NCBI GenBank assembly: GCA_947522735.1 | Contig: CANNTZ010000081.1 | Location: forward strand, 1-9,187 | DNA length: 9,187 bases | Direction: 5' to 3' | Origin: an uncultured Oscillospiraceae bacterium | GTDB lineage: Bacteria; Bacillota; Clostridia; Oscillospirales; Ruminococcaceae | Part shown: positions 1-6,311 of the stretch, piece by piece | How positions within the stretch are numbered: the first letter of the stretch is position 1 | Layout: every line of letters starts with the position of its first letter | Translations under genes and position numbers: made by a program | The notes under the pieces: model-generated | Databases searched by the model: none | What the model was told of the DNA's origin: nothing | The model's input: the letters and a program-made list of their open reading frames with translations, nothing else

Positions 1-34
1 AAGATCGTCTTAAATAATAACGGAGGAAAGCACA

Positions 35-463
35 ATGTCGACCTACATGCCCAAGGCTGAAGAGATCACCCGCAAGTGGTATATTCTCGACGCAAGCGAT
101 AAGCCGCTTGGTAAAACAGCCGCTCTTGCCGCGACCATCCTTCGCGGTAAAAACAAAGTCACCTTTGCGCCGCACGTTGACTGCGGAGACAACGTAATCA
201 TCATCAACGCCGAAAAGGCGGTCCTCACCGGAAAAAAGCTCGAGCAGAAGGAGTACATCCGCCACAGCGGCTGGGTCTCCGGCCTGAAGCGAGTAAAGTA
301 CGGCAAGCTGATGCAGACCAACCCGGAGCTTGCGATGAAGCTGGCTATCAAGGGAATGATTCCCGACACCACCATCGGCAGAAAGGCTCTCACCCGCGTT
401 CGCATCTATCGTGGCGCCGAGCACGAGCAGGCTGCTCAGAAGCCCGAAAAGCTTGATTTTTAA
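35..463 (+). CDS. rplM: 50S ribosomal protein L13
   Basis: L13 is an early-assembling protein of the large ribosomal subunit that binds 23S rRNA. The 142-residue length fits the bacterial family. Recognisable blocks are RKWYILDASDKPLGKTAA near the N-terminus (residues 13-30), the central GDNVIIINAEKAVLTGKK block (about 51-68) and the C-terminal LAIKGMIP (103-110), RIYRGAEHEQAAQKPE (123-138) stretch. The start is an ATG preceded by GGAGG at 22-26 with good spacing; an in-frame ATG four codons later has no better site. It is followed after 18 bases by rpsI, the usual bacterial L13-S9 pair, which are almost certainly cotranscribed. The promoter lies left of the window or within the first 20 bases and cannot be judged. 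Confidence 0.98.
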   Translation: MSTYMPKAEEITRKWYILDASDKPLGKTAALAATILRGKNKVTFAPHVDCGDNVIIINAEKAVLTGKKLEQKEYIRHSGWVSGLKRVKYGKLMQTNPELAMKLAIKGMIPDTTIGRKALTRVRIYRGAEHEQAAQKPEKLDF

Positions 464-481
464 TGAGAGGGAGGACAGAAA

Positions 482-883
482 ATGTACGATTCTAAGCCCT
501 ATTTCTACGGAACCGGAAGAAGAAAGAAGTCCGCCGCGAGAGTAAGAATTTATCCGGGCGGCACCGGCAGCATCACTATCAATGACAGAGACATCGACGA
601 TTATTTCGGTCTTGAGACCCTCAAGCTCGTTGTTCGTCAGCCTCTTGCACTCACCGATACCCTTGGACGCTTTGACGTCATATGCAGGGTTGCAGGCGGC
701 GGCGTCTCCGGCCAAGCCGGCGCTATCCGTCACGGCATTGCCCGCGCGCTGCTCAAGTACAACGCCGAGCTCCGCAGCGACCTTAAAAAAGCCGGATTCC
801 TCACACGCGATCCGCGCATGAAGGAGCGCAAGAAGTACGGCCTCAAAGCCGCCCGTCGCGCGCCCCAGTTCTCCAAGAGATAA
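482..883 (+). CDS. rpsI: 30S ribosomal protein S9
   Basis: S9 sits in the head of the small subunit, and its basic C-terminal tail reaches the P-site tRNA. The 133-residue product has the family landmarks: GTGRRKKSAARV at residues 10-21, the GGGVSGQAGAIRHGIARAL block at 72-90, and a basic C-terminus (TRDPRMKERKKYGLKAAR, 108-125) ending in the invariant-type SKR. The GGGAGG ribosome binding site at 469-474 fixes the ATG start. It is the second gene of the rplM-rpsI unit, and a strong terminator begins 18 bases after its stop. Confidence 0.98.
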   Translation: MYDSKPYFYGTGRRKKSAARVRIYPGGTGSITINDRDIDDYFGLETLKLVVRQPLALTDTLGRFDVICRVAGGGVSGQAGAIRHGIARALLKYNAELRSDLKKAGFLTRDPRMKERKKYGLKAARRAPQFSKR

Positions 884-901
884 CCTTTTCTCAAACATAT
901 C

Positions 902-936
902 AGCCCCCGAAGCCGCGCTGGCTTCGGGGGCTTTTT
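902..936 (+). terminator. Rho-independent terminator after rpsI
   Basis: A perfect 12-bp stem pairs AGCCCCCGAAGC (902-913) with GCTTCGGGGGCT (921-932) around a 7-base loop. It runs into TTTT at 933-936, with a second T-run at 942-946. On the plus strand this is a classic intrinsic terminator for rplM-rpsI. Read on the minus strand the stem is followed by GATATG rather than a T-tract, so it probably does not efficiently stop transcripts arriving from the convergent gene ending at 1080. Confidence 0.93.
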
Positions 937-1079
937 ACATATTTTTCTCTAACTCCGGATAATATCCCCTTGAGAAGCGCTGTTTTCAGCAGGCTGATGA
1001 GCGAAAGCTTGCCGGTGCATCTGCTCTAAAGGCTCCGCCACACCGCCGCAAGCGCTATTTTTCTTGTCTGCTTCACCCC

Positions 1080-2576
1080 TCATCCGCGTTCGCCCTCAAT
1101 CAGCGGCAGGACGATATCGCCGCGCACCTCTCTGCGGAATACGGCGAGCCATTCCGTTCTTTCCGGCAGCTCAAAATAGAGCGACGAGCATGCCGCACGC
1201 GCACATGTGCCCTCCGGCACTCCGAGAATCAGCGCCGTCGGGCCCTCCGCACCGCCAATGATTCCGACGCAGGCCACCGCCGCGCCGGAGGTGCCAAGGC
1301 CGTCCTTTGGCCGCGCTGCGTCGCCCTCTCCGGCGTCGATCACGTCAAGCCTCGCCGACGGCGTCAGCGAATACTCCAGCACTCGATACCTGCGCGGATA
1401 TTCCAGCTTGGGATCACGTTGTCCGAACTCGGGCAGCAGCTCCTCCGTCAGCTCCTTGACCGTGAGGATGTGCCTTTTCCCGCTTCCCGGCTCCGTCAGC
1501 TCCACCCTCTCGCCCGGCTCGCTCACAGCGAAGTGCGCGGCAGGTATGCGAATGTCCTCGCCAGAGAGCGTCAGCGAGATCGACTTTATCTCGGGCCGCC
1601 GCTTGGTCGCCCACGGAAAGCTGTAGCGCATGAGCACCCACACCCCGCCTGCGTCAAGGCCATAGTGCTCACGGACATATTCCGCGTCTCCGTCACGGTC
1701 GCCGCCGGAATATACGCAGCCACAGCCGCTTTCGTGGTTTGTGCCGCGTCCATTGACCGTCAGCCCGACGTTCACATGCAGCTCGAGCGGATTTTCCGCT
1801 TCAAGCTGCATCCGCTGCTCCAAAGTGAGCGCAGAGCTGTCGCTCTCCGGATCCAAGCTCCATTTTTCGGTGAACTCGCTCACTCGTCGCGGGTCGATGC
1901 CGACGCATATATCCGCAACCACGCCGCGCGCGCAGATATAGAGCGCCGGGATATACCACTCCTCGCCCATCCAGCGGACACGACGCTCTATCCTCAGCTC
2001 CCGGCCCGGGTGACCTCCGCCGCCGCTCCAGCCGCCGCCGTAATAGACCCTCCAATCGCGCGGCTCCGGATTTTTCTCCTCCGGAACGTGGCGTTCCCCG
2101 CTGTCCATGTATCGTATTCTTCCGTAATCAAAGGAGCTCTGCACCGAGCGTATGTATTCGTAGGGCTGCTTCATCGGCTCTATTCCAAGCTTTTCATGCA
2201 GCTCCGCAATGACCCTTCGCTGCGGCTCGCCCGGTACGTTTTCGCGCAGGAACGCATCAAACTGCTCCCTGCTCCAGTCGTGCGCCTGCTCTATCGCGGC
2301 AAAATCTCCGCACGCCGCCAGCAGCCGCAGAAAATCTCCGAAATCCTCTGCTATTGGGTTGACCCATTCGCCGCGCAGATTCATCGGGCTGACTGCAAAC
2401 ACCGCGTCCCCAAAGCCGCGCGCAAGGCAGCAGTGGCTTCCGTCCACGCCGGACCAGCCGATAATGCGCGCTCCTCTCGGCGTGCAGAAATACGGCTCTC
2501 CTCTCCCGTTTGTATCCAGCCCCAGCGGCGCCAGATCAATATCCGTCCGCTTGAATTTGTTGTACTGTCTTCCCAT
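1080..2576 (-). CDS. Soluble protein of unknown function with an OadB-like GIIGGAEGPTA motif
   Basis: I cannot assign a function. It is a soluble protein of 498 residues from the ATG at 2576, with no signal peptide or membrane helix. From memory it resembles uncharacterised clostridial proteins that begin MGKQYNK; this is unverified. Residues 27-101 (IIGWSGVDG, VFAVSPMN, DFGDFLRLLAACGD) have a layout reminiscent of SMI1/KNR4 (SUKH) domains, an inference only. A glycine-rich stretch YYGGGWSGGGG lies at 178-188, a CGC pair at 285-287, and a probable beta-rich region with FPWATKRRPEIKSISL at 320-335. Near the C-terminus, GIIGGAEGPTAL (438-449) closely copies the sodium-site motif of the beta subunit encoded just upstream. 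Start choice: an open TTG at 2660 would place the N-terminus across an apparent terminator hairpin and adds an unusual basic stretch. A GTG at 2585, close behind GAGAGG, is the main alternative. It is the last gene of the minus-strand cluster. Confidence 0.8.
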   Translation of the reverse strand: MGRQYNKFKRTDIDLAPLGLDTNGRGEPYFCTPRGARIIGWSGVDGSHCCLARGFGDAVFAVSPMNLRGEWVNPIAEDFGDFLRLLAACGDFAAIEQAHDWSREQFDAFLRENVPGEPQRRVIAELHEKLGIEPMKQPYEYIRSVQSSFDYGRIRYMDSGERHVPEEKNPEPRDWRVYYGGGWSGGGGHPGRELRIERRVRWMGEEWYIPALYICARGVVADICVGIDPRRVSEFTEKWSLDPESDSSALTLEQRMQLEAENPLELHVNVGLTVNGRGTNHESGCGCVYSGGDRDGDAEYVREHYGLDAGGVWVLMRYSFPWATKRRPEIKSISLTLSGEDIRIPAAHFAVSEPGERVELTEPGSGKRHILTVKELTEELLPEFGQRDPKLEYPRRYRVLEYSLTPSARLDVIDAGEGDAARPKDGLGTSGAAVACVGIIGGAEGPTALILGVPEGTCARAACSSLYFELPERTEWLAVFRREVRGDIVLPLIEGERG

Positions 2577-2609
2577 CCGGAACACTCGACCTCTCTTCAA
2601 AGCTTTGCG

Positions 2610-2641
2610 AAAAGAGCCGGCAGATACGCTCTGCCAGCTCT
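2610..2641 (-). terminator. Probable weak intrinsic terminator or attenuator downstream of oadB
   Basis: Read on the minus strand, GAGCTGGCAGA (2640-2630) pairs with TCTGCCGGCTC (2624-2614). The stem is 11 bp with one G-U wobble and can be extended by one A-T pair. The loop is 5 bases, and the stem is followed directly by TTTT and then CGC. On the plus strand the wobble becomes a C-A mismatch, so the hairpin is better in minus-strand RNA. The T-tract is short, which suggests partial termination: the pump genes would be fully transcribed and the downstream gene reached by read-through. Confidence 0.55.
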
Positions 2642-2666
2642 CTGATATTCTTTGCCTCAATATCGT

Positions 2667-3848
2667 CTATCCGAGGATACTCAGCAGAACGCCCGCCACG
2701 ACGGCGGAACCGATAACTCCCGCGACATTCGGTCCCATTGCGTGCATGAGAAGGAAATTTCCGGGATTTTCCGCCTGACCTACCTTCTGTGAAACGCGCG
2801 CCGCCATCGGAACTGCGGAAACGCCCGCGGAGCCGATAAGCGGATTGACCTTGCCCTTGGTTATCCAGCACAACAGCTTGCCAAGCAGCACGCCGCCCGC
2901 GGTGCCGAACGCAAAGGCGACAAGTCCAAGCGCGATAATCTTCAGCGTGCTCGGGCTGAGGAAGCGTTCCGCTGTTGCGGTCGCTCCGACCGATACGCCG
3001 AGGAAGATGGTGACGATGTTGAGCAGCTCATTCTGAGCGGTTTTGCTGAGGCGCTCAACGACGCCGGACTCTTTCATCAGGTTGCCAAGCATCAGGCAGC
3101 CGACAAGCGGAGCCGCGGAGGGAACGATCAGCGACACAAGGATGGTTACAAGTATCGGGAAGCAGACTTTTTCGAGCTTGGACACCGGGCGAAGCTGCTC
3201 CATGACGATGCAGCGTTCCTTTTTGGTGGTTAGCGCCTTCATGATCGGCGGCTGGATTATCGGGACAAGCGCCATATACGAATACGCCGCAATCGCTATC
3301 GTGCCAAGCTGGTTCGGTGCAAGCACCGTTGTGACATAGATCGCGGTCGGGCCGTCCGCTCCGCCGATTATGCCTATAGAGCCGGCCTCCTGCGGCGTAA
3401 AGCCGAGCAGCAAAGCGCCGACAAAGGCGACGAATATTCCGAACTGCGCCGCGGCGCCGAGCAGAAAGCTCTTCGGGTTCGCGATAAGCGGACCAAAGTC
3501 GGTCATCGCACCGACGCCCATGAAAATTATCGGCGGATAAAGCCCCAGCTTGACGCCGAGGTACAGCAGGTCGATGAGTCCCGCCTCGCCGTTTTTAAAC
3601 ATCGTCCAGTCGATATGTCCGGTGGAGTTGATGAATATTTCAGGGTGGTACATTCCCGCCAAGGGGAGATTGGTGAGCAACATTCCGAACGCTATCGGAA
3701 GCAGCAGCATCGGCTCGTACTGCTTTTTGACTGCCAGATAGATCAACACCAGCGATATGAGGATCATCACGCCGTGCTGCCAGGTGAACGCTGAAAATCC
3801 GGAGGTGTCCAGCAAGCCTTTTATCGACTCAACAAAGGTTTGTATCAA
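2667..3848 (-). CDS. oadB: Na+-translocating decarboxylase, beta subunit (OadB/GcdB/MmdB family)
   Basis: This is the integral membrane subunit that decarboxylates carboxybiotin and exports Na+ in the biotin-dependent decarboxylases acting on oxaloacetate, methylmalonyl-CoA, glutaconyl-CoA or malonate. The 393-residue length is within the family range and most of the protein is hydrophobic helices. SIGIIGGADGPTAI (157-170) is the family signature; D165 corresponds to the essential Na+-site aspartate known from Klebsiella OadB. The second conserved region, NPGNFLLMHAMGPNVAGVIG (361-380), is also intact. The start is TTG, behind AAAGGGA in the 24-base gap after the gamma gene; no ATG fits before residue 28. 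No carboxyltransferase or biotin carrier gene is in the window, so the substrate is unknown and the symbol marks the family only. Confidence 0.95.
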   Translation of the reverse strand: MIQTFVESIKGLLDTSGFSAFTWQHGVMILISLVLIYLAVKKQYEPMLLLPIAFGMLLTNLPLAGMYHPEIFINSTGHIDWTMFKNGEAGLIDLLYLGVKLGLYPPIIFMGVGAMTDFGPLIANPKSFLLGAAAQFGIFVAFVGALLLGFTPQEAGSIGIIGGADGPTAIYVTTVLAPNQLGTIAIAAYSYMALVPIIQPPIMKALTTKKERCIVMEQLRPVSKLEKVCFPILVTILVSLIVPSAAPLVGCLMLGNLMKESGVVERLSKTAQNELLNIVTIFLGVSVGATATAERFLSPSTLKIIALGLVAFAFGTAGGVLLGKLLCWITKGKVNPLIGSAGVSAVPMAARVSQKVGQAENPGNFLLMHAMGPNVAGVIGSAVVAGVLLSILG

Positions 3849-3872
3849 TGCTTTTCAATCCCTTTCCCAAAA

Positions 3873-4238
3873 TTATCGCATCGCTTCGCTTATTCCCGCG
3901 GCACCCCATTCGGAACGCTGCCTGACTCGCTGCTCCGAGCGTCTGAGCCTCTTTGCAGGGCGGATGCCGGTTATGCGGTAATCGTCCAGCCCAAGTCCGT
4001 CACACCCCATCATATACGCAACCGCCGCGGATATCGCCGCGACGACGCCGTCCGGAGTCTGCCCCTGTGCGCCCGGCTCAGGCTTCACTTTTTTTTTACC
4101 GGAAGTCCCCTGTCCCTTTTTTGAGACGCCGTCTATCGCAAGCCCGAACAGCTTGATAATAACGCACAGCACGACAAGCACCGAAAAGACCACCACAAGC
4201 CCCGTAATTGTCAGGCTGCCCGCAAATTCCCAATCCAT
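3873..4238 (-). CDS. Decarboxylase gamma subunit, OadG-like small membrane protein
   Basis: The OadG/MmdD-type gamma (delta) subunit is a small single-span protein that helps assemble the soluble carboxyltransferase on the beta subunit. The 121-residue product has one membrane helix at about residues 10-33 (TITGLVVVFSVLVVLCVIIK), a charged Lys/Gly/Pro linker (37-62) and a short helix DGVVAAISAAVAYMMG (63-78). The tail reads YRITGIRP then RSEWGAAGISEAMR (108-121), the kind of Trp-Gly C-terminus common in clostridial members. The ATG follows GGAGGA with ideal spacing. It is the first gene after the minus-strand promoter and precedes oadB by 24 bases. The family is highly divergent, so the call rests on architecture, the C-terminal pattern and the neighbour. 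Confidence 0.88.
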   Translation of the reverse strand: MDWEFAGSLTITGLVVVFSVLVVLCVIIKLFGLAIDGVSKKGQGTSGKKKVKPEPGAQGQTPDGVVAAISAAVAYMMGCDGLGLDDYRITGIRPAKRLRRSEQRVRQRSEWGAAGISEAMR

Positions 4239-4328
4239 AACGCTCCTCCAACCTTGTCAATAATATAACAATTTAGGTATACGCCAATATCAGCTTTGAA
4301 ATAACCTCTGCAAGCCGAAATCAAATTT

Positions 4329-4357
4329 ATTATACTATATTTTTCAAAAAAGTACAA
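4329..4357 (-). promoter_or_regulatory. Probable sigma-A promoter for the gamma-beta pump genes
   Basis: On the minus strand TTGTAC (4357-4352) and a perfect TATAAT (4334-4329) are 17 bases apart in an AT-rich stretch. The -35 box matches consensus in only 3 of 6 positions, but the -10 is exact. Transcription would begin near 4322 and give a leader of about 85 bases before the gamma-subunit ATG. I see no convincing riboswitch or operator in that leader. Confidence 0.6.
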
Positions 4358-4472
4358 TAGCAAACTAAAAGAAAATTGCTCAGGGAAAGCCTCTTTTTTT
4401 GTCACGTTGAGGCCTATGACGTTTATCAAAAGGAAATAATATATCCGCCTTGTGTTTATCCACTGTTTTAAC

Positions 4473-4501
4473 TTGACGTATTTGAATTTTTCATGTATAA
4501 T
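4473..4501 (+). promoter_or_regulatory. Near-consensus sigma-A promoter for the lipoprotein gene
   Basis: TTGACG (4473-4478) and TATAAT (4496-4501) are separated by exactly 17 bases, matching consensus at 11 of 12 positions. The expected transcription start is near 4508, giving a leader of about 27 bases with GGAGG at 4521-4525. This placement excludes the in-frame ATG at 4493, which lies inside the promoter. Confidence 0.85.
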
Positions 4502-4534
4502 AAATATAAAACATTCTTACGGAGGCAAAAGCTT

Positions 4535-5065
4535 ATGACGCATAAAAGACGGTTTGGCAAAAGAACGCTTGCATATCTTGCGTTTATGATGACGGTAGTT
4601 CTCGTCTCGGGCTTTTTTGCCGGATGTGCTGCTGACGGCAAAGATACGGTGCGCGTCGATTTTTCCAGTGAGGACGGCTGGCTTGAAATAATCCGCATCT
4701 CCGTCACCGGAAAAAGGCCGAGATTCGAAAATGCCGGACGCGCGGCAATCAAGGATAGCGTCATTATGGATATCGACGTAGAATTTCCGGCCTATCCATG
4801 GGAAAAAACCGGCTCCGTGGAGGAATACCGCGAGCATGCTTGGCTCAAATTCGACGGTTCGATGGAGCAGGTCGGCGAGGAGGGCCGCACTCCACAGGGG
4901 CTGCTTGCGTATGACGGACAATATTTTCTCGTCGCAGAGGATAACGGTACACAATATGTATACGGCGTCGGCGAGGGCTCGACCATATCGGGACTAACGC
5001 TGGACGCGTTTATAGACAGGATCATCCGGAAGCAGAGCTCCGCAGCCTCCGGCGGGACGCTGTAG
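4535..5065 (+). CDS. Putative lipoprotein of unknown function
   Basis: This is a 176-residue product I do not recognise. It has a basic N-terminus (MTHKRRFGKR), a hydrophobic stretch (TLAYLAFMMTVVLVSG) and a lipobox-like FAGC with the lipidated cysteine at residue 31. It is probably exported and anchored to the outer face of the membrane. The mature part mixes short beta-like stretches (VRVDFSSEDGWLEIIRISV, YFLVAEDNGTQYVYGV) and ends in a helix (LDAFIDRIIRKQSS). The ATG at 4535 is chosen because GGAGG lies 9 bases upstream and because an earlier in-frame ATG at 4493 falls inside the promoter. It is a single-gene unit with its own strong promoter and a terminator just after the stop. The Phe at the -3 lipobox position is slightly unusual. 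Confidence 0.85.
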   Translation: MTHKRRFGKRTLAYLAFMMTVVLVSGFFAGCAADGKDTVRVDFSSEDGWLEIIRISVTGKRPRFENAGRAAIKDSVIMDIDVEFPAYPWEKTGSVEEYREHAWLKFDGSMEQVGEEGRTPQGLLAYDGQYFLVAEDNGTQYVYGVGEGSTISGLTLDAFIDRIIRKQSSAASGGTL

Positions 5066-5082
5066 ACGGCCCGTCGCCCACA

Positions 5083-5130
5083 ATAAAAAGCGCCATGCCT
5101 GCGGCTTTACCGCCCGGCATGGCATCTTTT
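5083..5130. terminator. Bidirectional intrinsic terminator between convergent genes
   Basis: GCCATGCC (5092-5099) pairs with GGCATGGC (5116-5123), and an inner GCGG/CCGC stem (5101-5104 with 5110-5113) closes a CTTTA loop. On the plus strand it is followed by TCTTTT, ending the lipoprotein transcript. On the minus strand it is followed by GCTTTTTATT, ending the DUF421-DUF4363 transcript. The plus-strand T-run overlaps the DUF4363 stop codon at 5129-5131, a very compact arrangement. Confidence 0.85.
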
Positions 5131-5509
5131 ACAATATATTCATCGTGTTTGGCAGCTCCGAAAGCCAGATGTGATCGAGCACCGTCCGCCCGCGCAGCAG
5201 CTCGGAGAAAAAGTCCGCATCGTCGCCATATTGATAGAGCGGCGCGAGACGCGAGAATATCGCCGTCAGCTCGTCAAGCTGCCCCGCGCGGACAAGACGT
5301 GAGATGCGGTGCTCCTCCTCCTGCCAGCAGGCGTTGAAGTCCTCTATGAGCCTCAGCGTTTCATCGTCGTTTCCGGCCTGCGCGCTCTCGTATATCGCGT
5401 CGAGCCGCCCGATATATTCGTCCCTCTCGCGTCGCATTATAATCAGAGACGCCGCGCATATTCCCGCCATCATAAGAAATATCCCGACCGCCACCAAAAG
5501 ACGCTTCAT
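5129..5509 (-). CDS. DUF4363 family protein with one N-terminal membrane helix
   Basis: A 126-residue protein with one hydrophobic helix at about residues 4-25 (LLVAVGIFLMMAGICAASLI), followed by a charged, helical domain rich in Glu, Asp and Arg. The C-terminus is LSELPNTMNIL. Size, single anchor and C-terminal pattern fit DUF4363, a family of unknown function found in spore-forming clostridia, often (from memory) beside DUF421 genes. Its ATG overlaps the DUF421 stop as ATGA, so the two are probably translationally coupled; an AAAGGAG site lies within the upstream gene. A role together with the DUF421 protein is inferred from this coupling. The gene ends at a shared terminator. Confidence 0.8.
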   Translation of the reverse strand: MKRLLVAVGIFLMMAGICAASLIIMRRERDEYIGRLDAIYESAQAGNDDETLRLIEDFNACWQEEEHRISRLVRAGQLDELTAIFSRLAPLYQYGDDADFFSELLRGRTVLDHIWLSELPNTMNIL

Positions 5510-6216
5510 ATCTCGTCCCGTCTCCTTTCCGGCTTTGTGCCCGCGTCCCGCCTAACTATATAATAGTTGGCGCTGCGGTCGCAGGTCATCAAAAACACCT
5601 CATCCTGCCTCAGGCCCTGCGAGGCAAGCGTCGATTCAAGCCACTCGCGGCGCAGGTTGCACATTAAAAGCGCACTCTCGATCAGCACGCCGTCGCTGAT
5701 TATCACGAGCGGCGGCAGCTCCGGCTCGCCCGCCTCCGGCAGCGAGAGCATTTTGGCCGTGACGCTGCGCGCCGGGAACTTCTGATAGACGCTCAGCGAT
5801 CCGGTCGTCTCCACCACGGCGAACGCCACCTCTCGTATGTCGAAGATGCTCTGCGCGCGCAGCTGCGTCATGATATCGTCGATGTTAAGCCGCAGCCGTT
5901 TCAGCTCCGGCTGCCGTATCTGCCCGTCCTTTATCACAACGACCGGGTTGCCTGTCACGACGCGCCGGATGCTCTTGTTCTTGAGCACGATATACGACGT
6001 GAACACCTCGAAGCACATCAGCGTGAAGATCGGGATAACACCCGCAAGCAGAGGGATGCTCGTGTCCTCTATTGGCAGCGTCGCGATGTTGGAGACAAGT
6101 ATCGTCGTCACCAGCTCCGAGGGCTGAAGCTCGCCGAGCTGGCGCTTGCCCATTATTCGCAGCGCAAGGGTTATTATAAAATAAAGCAGTATCGTCCGGA
6201 TCATCACTATTGTCAT
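5506..6216 (-). CDS. DUF421 (YetF/YcaP-like) membrane protein
   Basis: A 236-residue DUF421-family protein. Membrane helices are visible at about residues 3-22, 35-49 and 54-78. The family block RIMGKRQLGELQPSELV lies at 20-36, and the cytoplasmic part has GNPVVVIKDGQI (89-100) and IDDIMTQLR then IFDIREVAFAVVETTGSLSV (112-143). The biochemical role is unknown. In Bacillus, a DUF421-containing 2Duf protein of the spoVA2mob operon is reported to affect spore membrane properties and heat resistance, so a spore role is plausible given the divergent germinant receptor genes. The ATG follows GGAGG at 6228-6224. It is the first gene of a two-gene unit with the DUF4363 gene; its promoter should lie in 6217-6311 but I could not identify one confidently. 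Confidence 0.92.
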   Translation of the reverse strand: MTIVMIRTILLYFIITLALRIMGKRQLGELQPSELVTTILVSNIATLPIEDTSIPLLAGVIPIFTLMCFEVFTSYIVLKNKSIRRVVTGNPVVVIKDGQIRQPELKRLRLNIDDIMTQLRAQSIFDIREVAFAVVETTGSLSVYQKFPARSVTAKMLSLPEAGEPELPPLVIISDGVLIESALLMCNLRREWLESTLASQGLRQDEVFLMTCDRSANYYIVRRDAGTKPERRRDEI

Positions 6217-6250
6217 TACGGCGCCTCCAATCTGTCGGTTCGAATTATAG

Positions 6251-6279
6251 GAATATTTTCTTCAAATCTGCGGAAAATA
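6251..6279 (+). promoter_or_regulatory. Possible sigma-G-type promoter for gerABC
   Basis: GAATA (6251-6255) fits the forespore sigma-G -35 pattern. After 17 bases comes GAAAATA (6273-6279), which matches the CATNHTA-type -10 at 5 of 7 positions. Operons of the gerA type are known to be transcribed by sigma-G in Bacillus. The inferred transcription start near 6286 fits a short leader before GGGAGG at 6297-6302. The match is weak and could be chance in a stretch that also carries the divergent DUF421 control region. Confidence 0.3.
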
Positions 6280-6311
6280 TGCCTGAACCGATCTTTGGGA
6301 GGCGTATTTGT

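Noticed and set aside
1..34. Possible ribosomal protein leader element upstream of rplM
   Set aside because: Only 34 bases are present; beyond the ribosome binding site nothing can be judged.
933..1079. Possible terminator or small gene in the gap between rpsI and the convergent gene
   Set aside because: Only short, imperfect inverted repeats without a T-tract on the minus strand are visible, and no open frame has a ribosome binding site.
1419..2645. A 408-codon open frame on the plus strand opposite the unknown protein gene
   Set aside because: Its translation is rich in Arg, Ala and His with no recognisable motif or ribosome binding site, and it mirrors the minus-strand gene. The minus strand carries the coherent protein with the OadB-like motif and follows the pump genes.
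2577..2660. A 28-residue N-terminal extension of the unknown protein from TTG at 2660
   Set aside because: The extension would be encoded by the terminator-like hairpin, lacks a ribosome binding site and is compositionally unlike the rest of the protein.
4211..4429. A 72-codon minus-strand frame covering the gamma-subunit leader
   Set aside because: It spans the proposed promoter, overlaps the gamma-subunit start and has no ribosome binding site or recognisable sequence.
4493..4534. N-terminal extension of the lipoprotein from an ATG at 4493
   Set aside because: This ATG lies between the -35 and -10 boxes and overlaps the -10 region, upstream of the expected transcript start. It would also put extra residues ahead of a normal lipoprotein signal peptide.
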